From contig CBFHAI010000096.1 of NCBI GenBank assembly GCA_965653565.1, positions 1 to 6,812 of the forward strand: a DNA stretch of 6,812 nucleotides, written 5' to 3'. The DNA is from JALCLA01 sp965653565. GTDB taxonomy: Bacteria > Pseudomonadota > Gammaproteobacteria > Xanthomonadales > Xanthomonadaceae. This document shows positions 1-5,763 of the stretch, in pieces. Made by a program: the position numbers and the translations under genes. The notes under the pieces are model-generated. The model was not told the DNA's origin and did not search any database. It saw only the letters and a program-made list of their open reading frames with translations. The number at the start of each line of letters is the position of its first letter. The stretch's first letter is position 1.

Positions 1-99
1 CGCTGTGGCAACTCTGGCGCGCCGCGCGGCGCGCGGCCTGATGCGATGCGTGGCTTGATATGAAACGATTACGGCCGCATCTGCCTGCTTTGCGCCCCC

Positions 100-1077
100 A
101 TGCGCCGCTTCGAGGTTGCCGTGGCTGATTCTCCCGATTTGTTCCCGACCGTGCGCCTGCCTGACGTGGTGAGCGATGTCGCGCCCAGTGTGCGCGGCGC
201 GCTCGATTGGGTCGGCATGGACCGCATCGAACTGGCGCTGCGCTGGCCCGACGCCGACGGCGTGGCGCAGCTGATTCCGGCGCGCGGCAGCGCCTTCGTC
301 AATCTGGTCGGCGAGCACCACCGCGGCATCCACATGTCGCGCCTGTATCGCACCCTCGATCAGCGTCTGGCCGTGCAGCCGCCGACGCCGGCCAACCTGC
401 GCGCGATCCTGCAGGAATTCCTCGATTCGCACGCCGGTCTGGCCGATCGCGCGCGGCTGCGCCTGGCCTTCGAACTGCCGCTGCGGCGTCCTGCGCTCAA
501 GAGCGGACTGACGGGCTGGCGGCTGTATCCGGTGGTGCTGTCCGCGTCGCTCGCCGACGCCGATTTGCGCGTCGAGGCCACGGTCGAAGTGCAGTATTCG
601 AGCACCTGTCCCGGCTCGGCCGCGCTGGCGCGGCAACTCGTGCAGCAGGGCTTCGACCGCGATTTCGCCGCGCGCGATCTGGATCGGCACGAACTGCGCG
701 AATGGCTCGGCTCGCCGCAGGGCATCTGCGCGACGCCGCACGCGCAGCGTTCCGTCGCCAGCGTCAAAGTGCAATGGTCCGCCGACGTATCGCAACTGTC
801 CGTCAATGCTTTGATCGACGCCATCGAAAAAGCGCTCGCCACACCGGTGCAAACCGCCGTCAAGCGCGACGACGAACAGGAATTCGCCCGCCTCAACGGC
901 GAAAACCCGATGTATTGCGAAGACGCCGCTCGCCGCATCCGCGCCGCGCTGGAAAATTTCGACGGCGTGCACGATTACTACATTCGCGCCGCCCATCTCG
1001 AAAGCCTGCATCCGCACGACGCCGTCGCGGTGGCCGTGCGCGGCATCGGCGGCGGCTACTCGCCCGCCGTCGACTGA
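100..1077 (+). CDS. folE2: GTP cyclohydrolase IB (FolE2 type)
   Basis: Converts GTP to 7,8-dihydroneopterin triphosphate, the first committed step of tetrahydrofolate synthesis, in the cytoplasm. The 325-residue product shows the FolE2 hallmarks: RGIHMSR (75-81), STCPGS with the metal/active-site Cys170, TPHAQRS with His214, GENPMYCEDAARR with Glu268, and an AAHLESLHPHDA block (His299, His304, His306) near the C-terminus. FolE2 enzymes (COG1469) are unrelated in sequence to FolE and work with several divalent metals; in many bacteria they serve under zinc limitation. I see no Zur-like palindrome upstream, so here it may be the ordinary housekeeping enzyme. The start is uncertain: ATG 100 has no Shine-Dalgarno, whereas in-frame GTG 121 has GAGG five bases upstream (112-115) and would give 318 residues. 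It ends 121 bases before the reductase gene on the same strand; co-transcription is possible but not shown. Confidence 0.95.
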   Translation: MRRFEVAVADSPDLFPTVRLPDVVSDVAPSVRGALDWVGMDRIELALRWPDADGVAQLIPARGSAFVNLVGEHHRGIHMSRLYRTLDQRLAVQPPTPANLRAILQEFLDSHAGLADRARLRLAFELPLRRPALKSGLTGWRLYPVVLSASLADADLRVEATVEVQYSSTCPGSAALARQLVQQGFDRDFAARDLDRHELREWLGSPQGICATPHAQRSVASVKVQWSADVSQLSVNALIDAIEKALATPVQTAVKRDDEQEFARLNGENPMYCEDAARRIRAALENFDGVHDYYIRAAHLESLHPHDAVAVAVRGIGGGYSPAVD

Positions 1078-1198
1078 GCCATCCGCGTCACCGCGTGTCG
1101 CGCAATCCGGCGACCGCCGAAGATGGTGAGGAAATTGCACCAGTGACGGATGCCGTCCAGGCATGCATCATCGACACGCATCCTTCCGGGAGTCCGTC

Positions 1199-1759
1199 AT
1201 GCGCAACTACGCCATCGCCGTCGTCGTAGGCAGCCTTCGCCGCGAATCGCACAATCGCAAACTGGCGCGTGCACTCGAATCGATGATGCCGGGCGATTTC
1301 AAGCTGACAACGCTCGAAATCGGCGATCTGCCGCTCTACAACCAGGACGACGATGGCAACCAGGCCCAACCGGTGAAGCGGCTCAAGGCCGCGATCCTCG
1401 CCGCCGACGGCCTGCTGTTCGTCACGCCCGAATACAACCGCTCGATACCCGGCGTGCTCAAGAATGCGATCGACCACGCCTCGCGTCCGTACGGGCAGAG
1501 CGCCTTCACCGGCAAGCCCGCGGGCGTGATCGGCGCGTCGATCGGCTCGGGCGGCACGGCCATGGCGCAGCAGCATCTGCGCAACGTGCTGGCCTATCTC
1601 GACGTGCCGACGCTGGGCCAGCCCGAGGCCTTCCTGCACGTGAAGGAAGGCTTCTTCGACGCCGACGGCGGCATCGGCCCCAACAGCCGCGGCTTCGTGC
1701 AGAAATGGGTCGACGCCTACGTCGCCTGGATCAGGCGTTTCGCGGCCCAGGCCGGCTGA
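1199..1759 (+). CDS. NAD(P)H-dependent FMN reductase / quinone reductase (flavodoxin-like, ChrR/YieF family)
   Basis: A predicted soluble flavoprotein of 186 residues that transfers electrons from NAD(P)H through bound FMN to quinones, azo dyes, chromate or free flavin; the physiological acceptor cannot be read from sequence. Family features are visible: an N-terminal beta strand followed by the FMN-phosphate loop GSLRRESHNRKLA (11-23), the PEYNRSIPGVLKNAIDHASRP segment (78-98) typical of the NADPH_dep_FMN_red family (Pfam PF03358), and a Gly-rich GASIGSGGTAMAQ loop (112-124). Length is normal. An upstream in-frame ATG at 1163 would add 12 non-conserved residues; ATG 1199 is chosen because GGGAG (1188-1192) lies six bases before it and because the first beta strand begins immediately after. 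No clear promoter was found in the 121-base gap after folE2. It is followed by a short GC hairpin and then the small-protein gene. Confidence 0.93.
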   Translation: MRNYAIAVVVGSLRRESHNRKLARALESMMPGDFKLTTLEIGDLPLYNQDDDGNQAQPVKRLKAAILAADGLLFVTPEYNRSIPGVLKNAIDHASRPYGQSAFTGKPAGVIGASIGSGGTAMAQQHLRNVLAYLDVPTLGQPEAFLHVKEGFFDADGGIGPNSRGFVQKWVDAYVAWIRRFAAQAG

Positions 1760-1769
1760 ACGGCAGTCG

Positions 1770-1789
1770 GCTCGGCGCTACGGCCGAGC
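1770..1789 (+). terminator. Weak candidate terminator hairpin after the FMN reductase gene
   Basis: A perfect 7-base GC-rich stem (1770-1776 with 1783-1789) and a six-base loop lie 11 bases after the reductase stop codon. The following bases contain only scattered T residues, so intrinsic termination would be weak. It could equally be a stabilising 3' hairpin. Confidence 0.3.
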
Positions 1790-1803
1790 ACGATTCTTGC
1801 TAA

Positions 1804-1843
1804 CTCCTGTCATGCCGCGGCATTCCGCTGCGGTCGACAGGAG
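1804..1843 (+). promoter_or_regulatory. Leader hairpin that sequesters the Shine-Dalgarno of the 60-residue protein gene
   Basis: CTCCTGTC (1804-1811) is the perfect reverse complement of GACAGGAG (1836-1843), which contains most of the AGGAGG ribosome binding site (1839-1844) of the GTG start at 1851. Inside, 1814-1821 pairs with 1827-1834 with two G-U wobbles, leaving a five-base loop (1822-1826) and a small asymmetric internal loop (1812-1813 opposite 1835). The total is about 16 pairs. No T-run follows on either strand, so it is not an intrinsic terminator. A fold that hides the ribosome binding site suggests control of translation (thermosensor, ligand- or protein-responsive element). 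That role is inference; the pairing is directly visible. Confidence 0.6.
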
Positions 1844-1850
1844 GTTCCCC

Positions 1851-2033
1851 GTGGCATCCGGCAAACGCGAAAAAATCTCTCCGAATGGCGACGATCGCCT
1901 GATCCGTCGCGACGAGCGCGGCCGCATCACCGAGTCCGACGATCTGGGTCGCTCGCTCTCGCAAGACGTGCGCAAAAGCGCCAAGACCAAGGTGAAATCC
2001 GGTCAGGGCGACCGCGGCGATCAAAGCCGCTGA
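1851..2033 (+). CDS. Conserved small, highly charged protein of unknown function (60 residues)
   Basis: The product has no predicted membrane segment, signal peptide or cysteine, and is dominated by Lys, Arg, Asp, Gly and Ser: it begins with an ASGKREKISPNGDDR stretch, continues RRDERGRITESDDLGRSLSQD, and ends KTKVKSGQGDRGDQSR. I recognise this pattern (K-I-S-P-x-G-D, RRD-x-x-G, SLSQD, PGQGDRGD-like end) from small uncharacterised proteins common in Proteobacteria, but know no established function. It is probably largely disordered and cytoplasmic. GTG 1851 is chosen because AGGAGG (1839-1844) sits six bases before it and the conserved part starts right there. In-frame ATGs at 1797 and 1812 lack a ribosome binding site and would add unlike residues. 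Its ribosome binding site is buried in the hairpin at 1804-1843. It converges on the glycosylase gene with 17 bases between stop codons. Confidence 0.82.
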   Translation: MASGKREKISPNGDDRLIRRDERGRITESDDLGRSLSQDVRKSAKTKVKSGQGDRGDQSR

Positions 2034-2050
2034 CGCGCCGGGCGTCCCGC

Positions 2051-2779
2051 TCAGTAGCGCACCTGACACACCGGACAGAAGAAACTCCGGCGGGCGCTGA
2101 TGCCCGGATACGTCTTGCTGAGCGGGCCGCCACAGTTCGAACAGGTGCGCTGTTTGTGCACCAGCCAGTGCTTGCGCAGCACGAAGGCCTTCTTCCATTC
2201 GAGAAACTGGAAACTGTAGGTGCGTGCCTCGCGAATGAGATCGCCGAGTTTGCGCGAGGGCAGGGCGCCGACGGTGGATTCCGGGTGCACGCGCACGCGG
2301 AACATCACTTCGTTGCGGATGATGTTGCCCACGCCGGCGAAGATTTCCTGATCGAGCAGCACATCGCATACCAAGCGTTCGGGCTGCGCCAATAGCTTGC
2401 TGCGTGCCTTGCGCGGCGACCAGGTGTCCGACATCACGTCGGCCGACCAGTCGTAAGTGTCGTCCAGATCGCCCTCGATGTAGCGCAACGAAGCGGTATA
2501 GAAATTCAGTTCGCCGCGGGTGAATTGCAGGCTCGCGCGCGGCGGTTTGGGCTTGCGCGAATCGATGCAGTAAGTGCCGAACATCAGCAGATGCACACGC
2601 AGCGAAAAATCGGTGAATTCGATCAGGAAATGCTTGCCCCAGGTGCGCAGCGCGAGGATTTTCTTGCCGGCCATGCGTTGCAGATCGATCTTGCTGTTGC
2701 CTTCGACCCGGCGCACGATTTTGTTGGCGAAGCGCTGCGTCTCCTCACGCAGGATCACCAGCGACGGACCCTCAGGCAT
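2051..2779 (-). CDS. Nei/Fpg-family DNA glycosylase / AP lyase (endonuclease VIII-like)
   Basis: Removes oxidised bases from DNA and nicks the abasic site by beta/delta-elimination (base excision repair). The 242-residue protein starts MPEGPS: after Met removal Pro2 is the Schiff-base nucleophile and Glu3 the general acid. Lys49 in the GKHFLIEF strand matches the conserved catalytic-domain lysine. The helix-two-turn-helix domain contains DQEIFAGVGNIIRNEVMF (143-160) with the conserved Asn152. The C-terminal zinc finger has Cys213, Cys216, Cys235 and Cys238, with Arg231 on its hairpin (RRSFFCPVCQ). All parts needed for activity are present. MPEGP is closer to Nei than to the MPELP of MutM, so Nei-like is the better call; the exact substrate range is unknown. 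ATG 2779 is fixed by the motif; longer in-frame extensions are not genuine. The start overlaps the DUF72 stop by eight bases (ATGCCTGA), and GGAG (2788-2791) lies eight bases upstream, indicating translational coupling. Confidence 0.94.
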   Translation of the reverse strand: MPEGPSLVILREETQRFANKIVRRVEGNSKIDLQRMAGKKILALRTWGKHFLIEFTDFSLRVHLLMFGTYCIDSRKPKPPRASLQFTRGELNFYTASLRYIEGDLDDTYDWSADVMSDTWSPRKARSKLLAQPERLVCDVLLDQEIFAGVGNIIRNEVMFRVRVHPESTVGALPSRKLGDLIREARTYSFQFLEWKKAFVLRKHWLVHKQRTCSNCGGPLSKTYPGISARRSFFCPVCQVRY

Positions 2780-3545
2780 GACGGCGGCTCCGCCTCGCAA
2801 CCAGTTCCTGCAAGCGCGCGGCGTTGGGCACCGCGTGGCCGCCGGCCGTGTTGTCGAAGATGCACCATGTGCTGCGTGCGCTGCGTCCGCGCGTGAGATC
2901 GGCGAGTTGCGCGAGGCGCTCGTCGTCGTAGTTGCTGTAGTAGATCCGCGGCGAACCATGCCAGCGCCAGTAGCGCCACCGCATCGAGCCGGCCGGCCGA
3001 TCGCCGCCGGCGATGCGCGGCGGGTCGGCCGCCACGCGCGACACATCGTGCCGCAGCCAGAATGCATCGAGCCTGGCCTCGAACCAAGAGGCATGCCGCG
3101 GCTCGCACGCCACGGGGCCATCGAACGAGCGCCGCAGCAGCGCGAAAAACGCATTCGCCGAGCGCGCATCGAACGCCAGATGCGGCGGCAGCTGAATCAG
3201 CAGGCCGCCGAGTTTTCGGCCCAGGCCCGCGACTTCGCCGAGGAAGGCCGCGAGCAACTTCGTGGTGCCGCGCAGCGCCGCATCGTGCGTGATCTGCTGC
3301 GGCATCTTTACCGAAAAGCGAAATCCTGCCGGCACGCTCGCCGCCCATCGTTCATAAGTTTCACGACGATGACTACGGTAGAACGAAGAATTGATTTCCA
3401 CCGTATCGAAACGCGTTGCATAGCGGGCCAGCAGGTTGTCGCCGGCGCCGAACAGATCGCGGTGGGCGGACATGATCGACCATCCGGCGCATCCGATGCG
3501 TGGCAGGGTCGCCGCGCGGGCGCGCGTGCCCGGGCGCGCCGTCAT
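2772..3545 (-). CDS. DUF72 (YecE-like) domain protein
   Basis: A 257-residue protein with a single DUF72 domain, a TIM-barrel-like fold of unknown biochemical function. Visible signatures are RIGCAGWS (16-23), FDTVEINSSFYR (46-57), FRFSVKMPQQITHD (75-88), LLIQLPPHL (115-123), VACEPRHASWF (145-155), IYYSNYDDERL (201-211) and FDNTAGGHAVPNA (230-242), in the usual family order. Length is typical of the family and there is no signal peptide, so it is cytoplasmic. Start ATG 3545 overlaps the exonuclease stop in an ATGA junction and has AGGAA nine bases upstream within the exonuclease gene (3555-3559); its own end overlaps the glycosylase start. Position between two base-excision-repair enzymes suggests a role connected with DNA damage or nucleotide handling, but the sequence does not prove it. 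Confidence 0.93.
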   Translation of the reverse strand: MTARPGTRARAATLPRIGCAGWSIMSAHRDLFGAGDNLLARYATRFDTVEINSSFYRSHRRETYERWAASVPAGFRFSVKMPQQITHDAALRGTTKLLAAFLGEVAGLGRKLGGLLIQLPPHLAFDARSANAFFALLRRSFDGPVACEPRHASWFEARLDAFWLRHDVSRVAADPPRIAGGDRPAGSMRWRYWRWHGSPRIYYSNYDDERLAQLADLTRGRSARSTWCIFDNTAGGHAVPNAARLQELVARRSRRHA

Positions 3546-4477
3546 GCCGGCGTTTTCCTGCGCCGCGCGGCAGGCGCTTTCTTTGTCGCAGCGGCGCGCT
3601 TCGCCACTGCCTTCTTCGCCGGGGCTTGCCGCGTCGCAGCTTTCTTCGCCGCCGGTGATTTCTTCGTCGTCGAGGTTTTCTTCGCGGCGGGGGCGCGTTT
3701 GAGCGTTATCCAGGTCGGCGCATGGTCGCTCGCCCCAGGCTGCCCTCGCACCCAGGTATCGACGCCCGCATCGACCAGTCGCGGCACCAGATCGGGACTC
3801 AGCAACAGATGGTCGATACGCAGTCCCGCATTGCGTTGCCAGTGATTGCGAAAATAATCCCAGAACGTGTAAATCGGCTCATCCGGGTATTTTTTGCGGA
3901 TCGCATCGGTCCAGCCTTGCGCCAGCAGGTGCCGATAGCATTCGCGACTCTCCGGTTGCAGCAGCGCATCTTTGCGCCACGACTTCGGATCGTAGATGTC
4001 GTCGTCGGTCGGCACGACGTTGTAATCGCCCGCCAGCACCACGGGCGAGCCTGACGCCAACAAGCGCTTCGCATGCGCGATCAGCCGCTCGAACCACGCC
4101 AGTTTGTAGTCGAATTTCGGGCCGGGCTGGGGATTTCCGTTCGGCAGGTACAGGCAGCCGACGATGACGCCATGCACGGCGGCTTCGATGTATCGGCTAT
4201 GCAGATCGTCGGGATCGCCCGGCAAACCGCGCTTGCTTTCGATCGGTTCGCCATCGCGCGCGAGAATCGCCACGCCGTTCCAACTGCGCTGTCCGTGCCA
4301 GATCGCGCCGTAGCCCAGACGGTTGAACTCGGCGACCGGAAAAACCGTGTCTTCGCCTTTCAGTTCCTGCAGGCACGCGATATCGGGTTGTTCGCGTTCC
4401 AGCCACTCGAGCACGCGCGCCAGACGACTGCGGATGCCGTTGACGTTGAAGGTGGCGACCTTCAGCGGCGGGCTCAT
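3542..4477 (-). CDS. xth: Exodeoxyribonuclease III / AP endonuclease with basic C-terminal tail
   Basis: Cleaves DNA 5' to abasic sites and removes 3' blocking groups, acting next to DNA glycosylases in base excision repair. All catalytic positions of the exonuclease III fold are present (numbered from ATG 4477): FNVNGIRSR (Asn11), LQELKGED (Glu38), CLYLPNG (Tyr110), AGDYNVVP (Asp151, Asn153), LRIDHLLLS (Asp222) and SDHAP (Asp251, His252). The core ends near residue 259, close to the end of the E. coli enzyme. It is followed by about 52 residues made almost only of Lys, Arg, Ala, Pro, Thr and Ser, with 19 Lys/Arg and no acidic residue, in AAKK-like repeats. This tail resembles those of histone-H1-like bacterial proteins and probably adds non-specific DNA binding. 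ATG 4477 is preferred over in-frame GTG 4486 because GGGTGG lies about five bases upstream of it. First gene of the repair operon. Confidence 0.95.
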   Translation of the reverse strand: MSPPLKVATFNVNGIRSRLARVLEWLEREQPDIACLQELKGEDTVFPVAEFNRLGYGAIWHGQRSWNGVAILARDGEPIESKRGLPGDPDDLHSRYIEAAVHGVIVGCLYLPNGNPQPGPKFDYKLAWFERLIAHAKRLLASGSPVVLAGDYNVVPTDDDIYDPKSWRKDALLQPESRECYRHLLAQGWTDAIRKKYPDEPIYTFWDYFRNHWQRNAGLRIDHLLLSPDLVPRLVDAGVDTWVRGQPGASDHAPTWITLKRAPAAKKTSTTKKSPAAKKAATRQAPAKKAVAKRAAATKKAPAARRRKTPA

Positions 4478-4563
4478 CGATGCCACCCAGCAGCGCCAGC
4501 TGTAACGACTGCGCGATGCTGCAAATTCTTCCGCGGCAGGCCCGGCCGTGGTTCAGCCCGAAT

Positions 4564-4600
4564 GAAAAAATGCCGCGAAACTCGCGCATGCGAGGCGGCA
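4564..4600 (-). terminator. Intrinsic terminator for leftward transcripts
   Basis: On the - strand TGCCGC (4600-4595) pairs with GCGGCA (4576-4571) and CTCGC (4594-4590) with GCGAG (4585-4581) around an ATGC loop, with a four-base TTTC bulge on the 3' side. A run of six T follows (4570-4565; the first of them lies just past the stem). There is no T-run on the other side. It lies about 160 bases after the Gln-rich gene and about 90 before the exonuclease start. It therefore most likely ends the upstream transcript and isolates the repair operon; an attenuator in the operon leader is the alternative. Confidence 0.7.
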
Positions 4601-4696
4601 TCGGCAGGCATATGAGATTTTGCGAGAACGCCTATCCGGCACGGACGCATCGAGAGTTCGGACCTCGAAAGGTGGCTGCGCGACCGGCGAAACCGC

Positions 4697-4719
4697 GCGG
4701 GCGCGTCTCGCGCGCCCGC
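4697..4719 (-). terminator. GC-rich hairpin downstream of the Gln-rich gene (weak terminator candidate)
   Basis: A perfect 9-base stem (4697-4705 with 4711-4719) with a five-base loop lies 42 bases after the stop of the Gln-rich gene. On the - strand it is followed only by GCGG and three T, so termination would be weak. The stronger signal is the T-rich terminator at 4564-4600. The hairpin may protect the 3' end of the transcript. Confidence 0.35.
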
Positions 4720-4761
4720 CCGGCACAGGATCGGCTCTACGCCGACCCCGCATCACCGAGG

Positions 4762-4905
4762 TCAGCGGTTGGTCTGATCCTGCTTCTGCTGGTCGCCGCC
4801 GGTGCGGTTGCCCTTCTGGTCGCGCTGATCGCCTTGCTGGCCGCCCTGCTGACCCTGCTGATCGCGCTGCTGGCCGCCCTGGTTCGGATTGTTGGTGTTC
4901 GCCAT
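4762..4905 (-). CDS. Small Gln/Gly-rich disordered protein (47 residues), unknown function
   Basis: The product starts MANTNNPNQGG and consists of GQQ/GGQQ/RDQ-type short repeats, ending QKQDQTNR; 15 of 47 residues are Gln and 9 are Gly. There are no hydrophobic residues beyond the first two positions, so it is expected to be soluble and intrinsically disordered. I recognise the general look (MANTNNPNQGGQQ...) of small hypothetical proteins in related bacteria but know no function. ATG 4905 has AGGAGA six bases upstream (4912-4917), the best ribosome binding site on this strand; an in-frame ATG at 4968 has no such support. The repeated CAG/GGC codons create a Leu/Ala-rich reading frame on the opposite strand that should be ignored. 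It lies 88 bases downstream of the secreted hydrolase gene and may be co-transcribed with it. Confidence 0.75.
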   Translation of the reverse strand: MANTNNPNQGGQQRDQQGQQGGQQGDQRDQKGNRTGGDQQKQDQTNR

Positions 4906-4927
4906 GGGATATCTCCTGTAGATGATT

Positions 4928-4945
4928 CGTCGATGGATATCGACG
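4928..4945 (-). promoter_or_regulatory. Leader hairpin just upstream of the Gln-rich gene
   Basis: CGTCGAT (4928-4934) and ATCGACG (4939-4945) form a perfect 7-base stem with a four-base loop, ending 10 bases before the AGGAGA ribosome binding site, which stays unpaired. It may stabilise the 5' leader or be an operator-like palindrome. No T-run follows, so it is not a terminator of the hydrolase transcript. Confidence 0.35.
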
Positions 4946-4993
4946 CCAAGGACAAGAGCAATCGCCATGCCACGTCGCGCTCAACCGCGCGCA

Positions 4994-5635
4994 TCACGGC
5001 AAAGATTGCATCGACCAATCGAGCGCCGGTGCCATCCACTCGGGCAAGGGACGATAGAGGAAGCCGTGGCCGAGGCCGGTATGCAGCGTGATTTCTTCGA
5101 ATTTCGCTAGTTCCGTCGAGCGTGCGGCGATGTCGCGGCAGCTGTCGACCAGATCGTCGGTGCTTTCGTGGACCGACAGCAGGCGCCCGGTGAAACGCGG
5201 ACGAAAAGTGTTTTCCAGCCAGTCGTTGCACGCCGCCATCAGCACGTAACGCACATCGCGCTCGGCCAGGCGCGTGGAAACGAGCGACCCGATCACCGCG
5301 CCTTTCGACGCACCGATCACGGTGATCGAACCGGGTTCTGTTCCCTCTCCGATGCGCGCGCGGATCTGCGCCACGATGCGATCGGCGTACTCGGAAACAT
5401 CGGTGTCGCGCGGTCGCACCTCGGAGATCACGTCGGCGCCGCGCGCGGCGAGCTGCTGCACGATGTCGTCGTACAGATAAGGTCCATGCAGCGGGTGCAC
5501 GCCTCCTGGACCGAATTCTTCGATGAACTTGCCGTGCAGGTAATAGATGACGGGCATCCCGGCAGCGCGGGCGGGCGCCGGCAGCGCAGCGATGCCGCAC
5601 AGGACGATGAGGGCACGGACAGTCCATCGAAGCAT
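4994..5635 (-). CDS. Secreted alpha/beta-hydrolase family protein, substrate unknown
   Basis: A 213-residue protein with an N-terminal signal peptide: Arg residues, a hydrophobic stretch (VRALIVLCGIAALPA, 6-20) and a PARA/AG signal-peptidase I site near residue 24. The cysteine at 13 lacks a lipobox, so it is probably a free periplasmic or secreted protein. The mature part shows an alpha/beta-hydrolase core: YYLHGKFIEE (31-40) supplies the HG oxyanion motif, GASKG (108-112) the nucleophile elbow with Ser110, and GLGHGF the likely catalytic His190; the acid may be Asp160, 161 or 164. Cys136 and Cys166 could form a disulfide. I recognise the LHGK...VISE.RP..TD...YA pattern from uncharacterised hydrolases but cannot name a substrate. 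ATG 5635 is chosen because the signal peptide begins there; the ribosome binding site is weak. Divergent from the amidase gene. Confidence 0.85.
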   Translation of the reverse strand: MLRWTVRALIVLCGIAALPAPARAAGMPVIYYLHGKFIEEFGPGGVHPLHGPYLYDDIVQQLAARGADVISEVRPRDTDVSEYADRIVAQIRARIGEGTEPGSITVIGASKGAVIGSLVSTRLAERDVRYVLMAACNDWLENTFRPRFTGRLLSVHESTDDLVDSCRDIAARSTELAKFEEITLHTGLGHGFLYRPLPEWMAPALDWSMQSLP

Positions 5636-5702
5636 GGGAACGACTCGCACGGGGAAGGGCACGCGAGCATGCGAAGGCAAGATGGCGAAACGCTGACGAC
5701 AG

Positions 5703-5733
5703 TGGACGCAGGAGGGACAGGCACGGCTAGACT
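5703..5733 (+). promoter_or_regulatory. Possible promoter of the amidase gene
   Basis: TAGACT (5728-5733) resembles a -10 box and TGGACG (5703-5708) matches four of six -35 positions, but the 19-base spacer is long. It lies in the 128-base divergent region between the hydrolase and amidase genes, about 30 bases before the amidase ATG. Tentative. Confidence 0.3.
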
Positions 5734-5763
5734 GTCGGCCGGGCAGGTTTCGCAAAGGTCGTT

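Noticed and set aside
21..37. 7-base GC hairpin before folE2 as a terminator
   Set aside because: No T-run follows on either strand; such stems are common in GC-rich sequence.
1..58. C-terminal fragment of an upstream gene
   Set aside because: Two or three + frames are open only to stops at 39-63; too short to recognise a family or decide the frame.
40..99. Zur box controlling folE2
   Set aside because: No dyad resembling a Zur operator was found upstream of the gene.
207..1229. 340-codon + strand frame overlapping folE2
   Set aside because: Arg/Ala/Pro-rich shadow frame typical of GC-rich DNA; folE2 in the other frame has all family motifs.
2780..3169. N-terminal extension of the Nei glycosylase frame
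   Set aside because: Pro2 must be N-terminal for catalysis, so the gene must start at MPEGP; the extension is a shadow of the DUF72 gene.
4480..5091. + strand reading frame with a long Leu/Ala-rich hydrophobic stretch resembling membrane helices
   Set aside because: It is the antisense reading of the CAG/GGC repeats in the Gln-rich gene and of the hydrolase end; no ribosome binding site, and the sense strand has a well-supported start.
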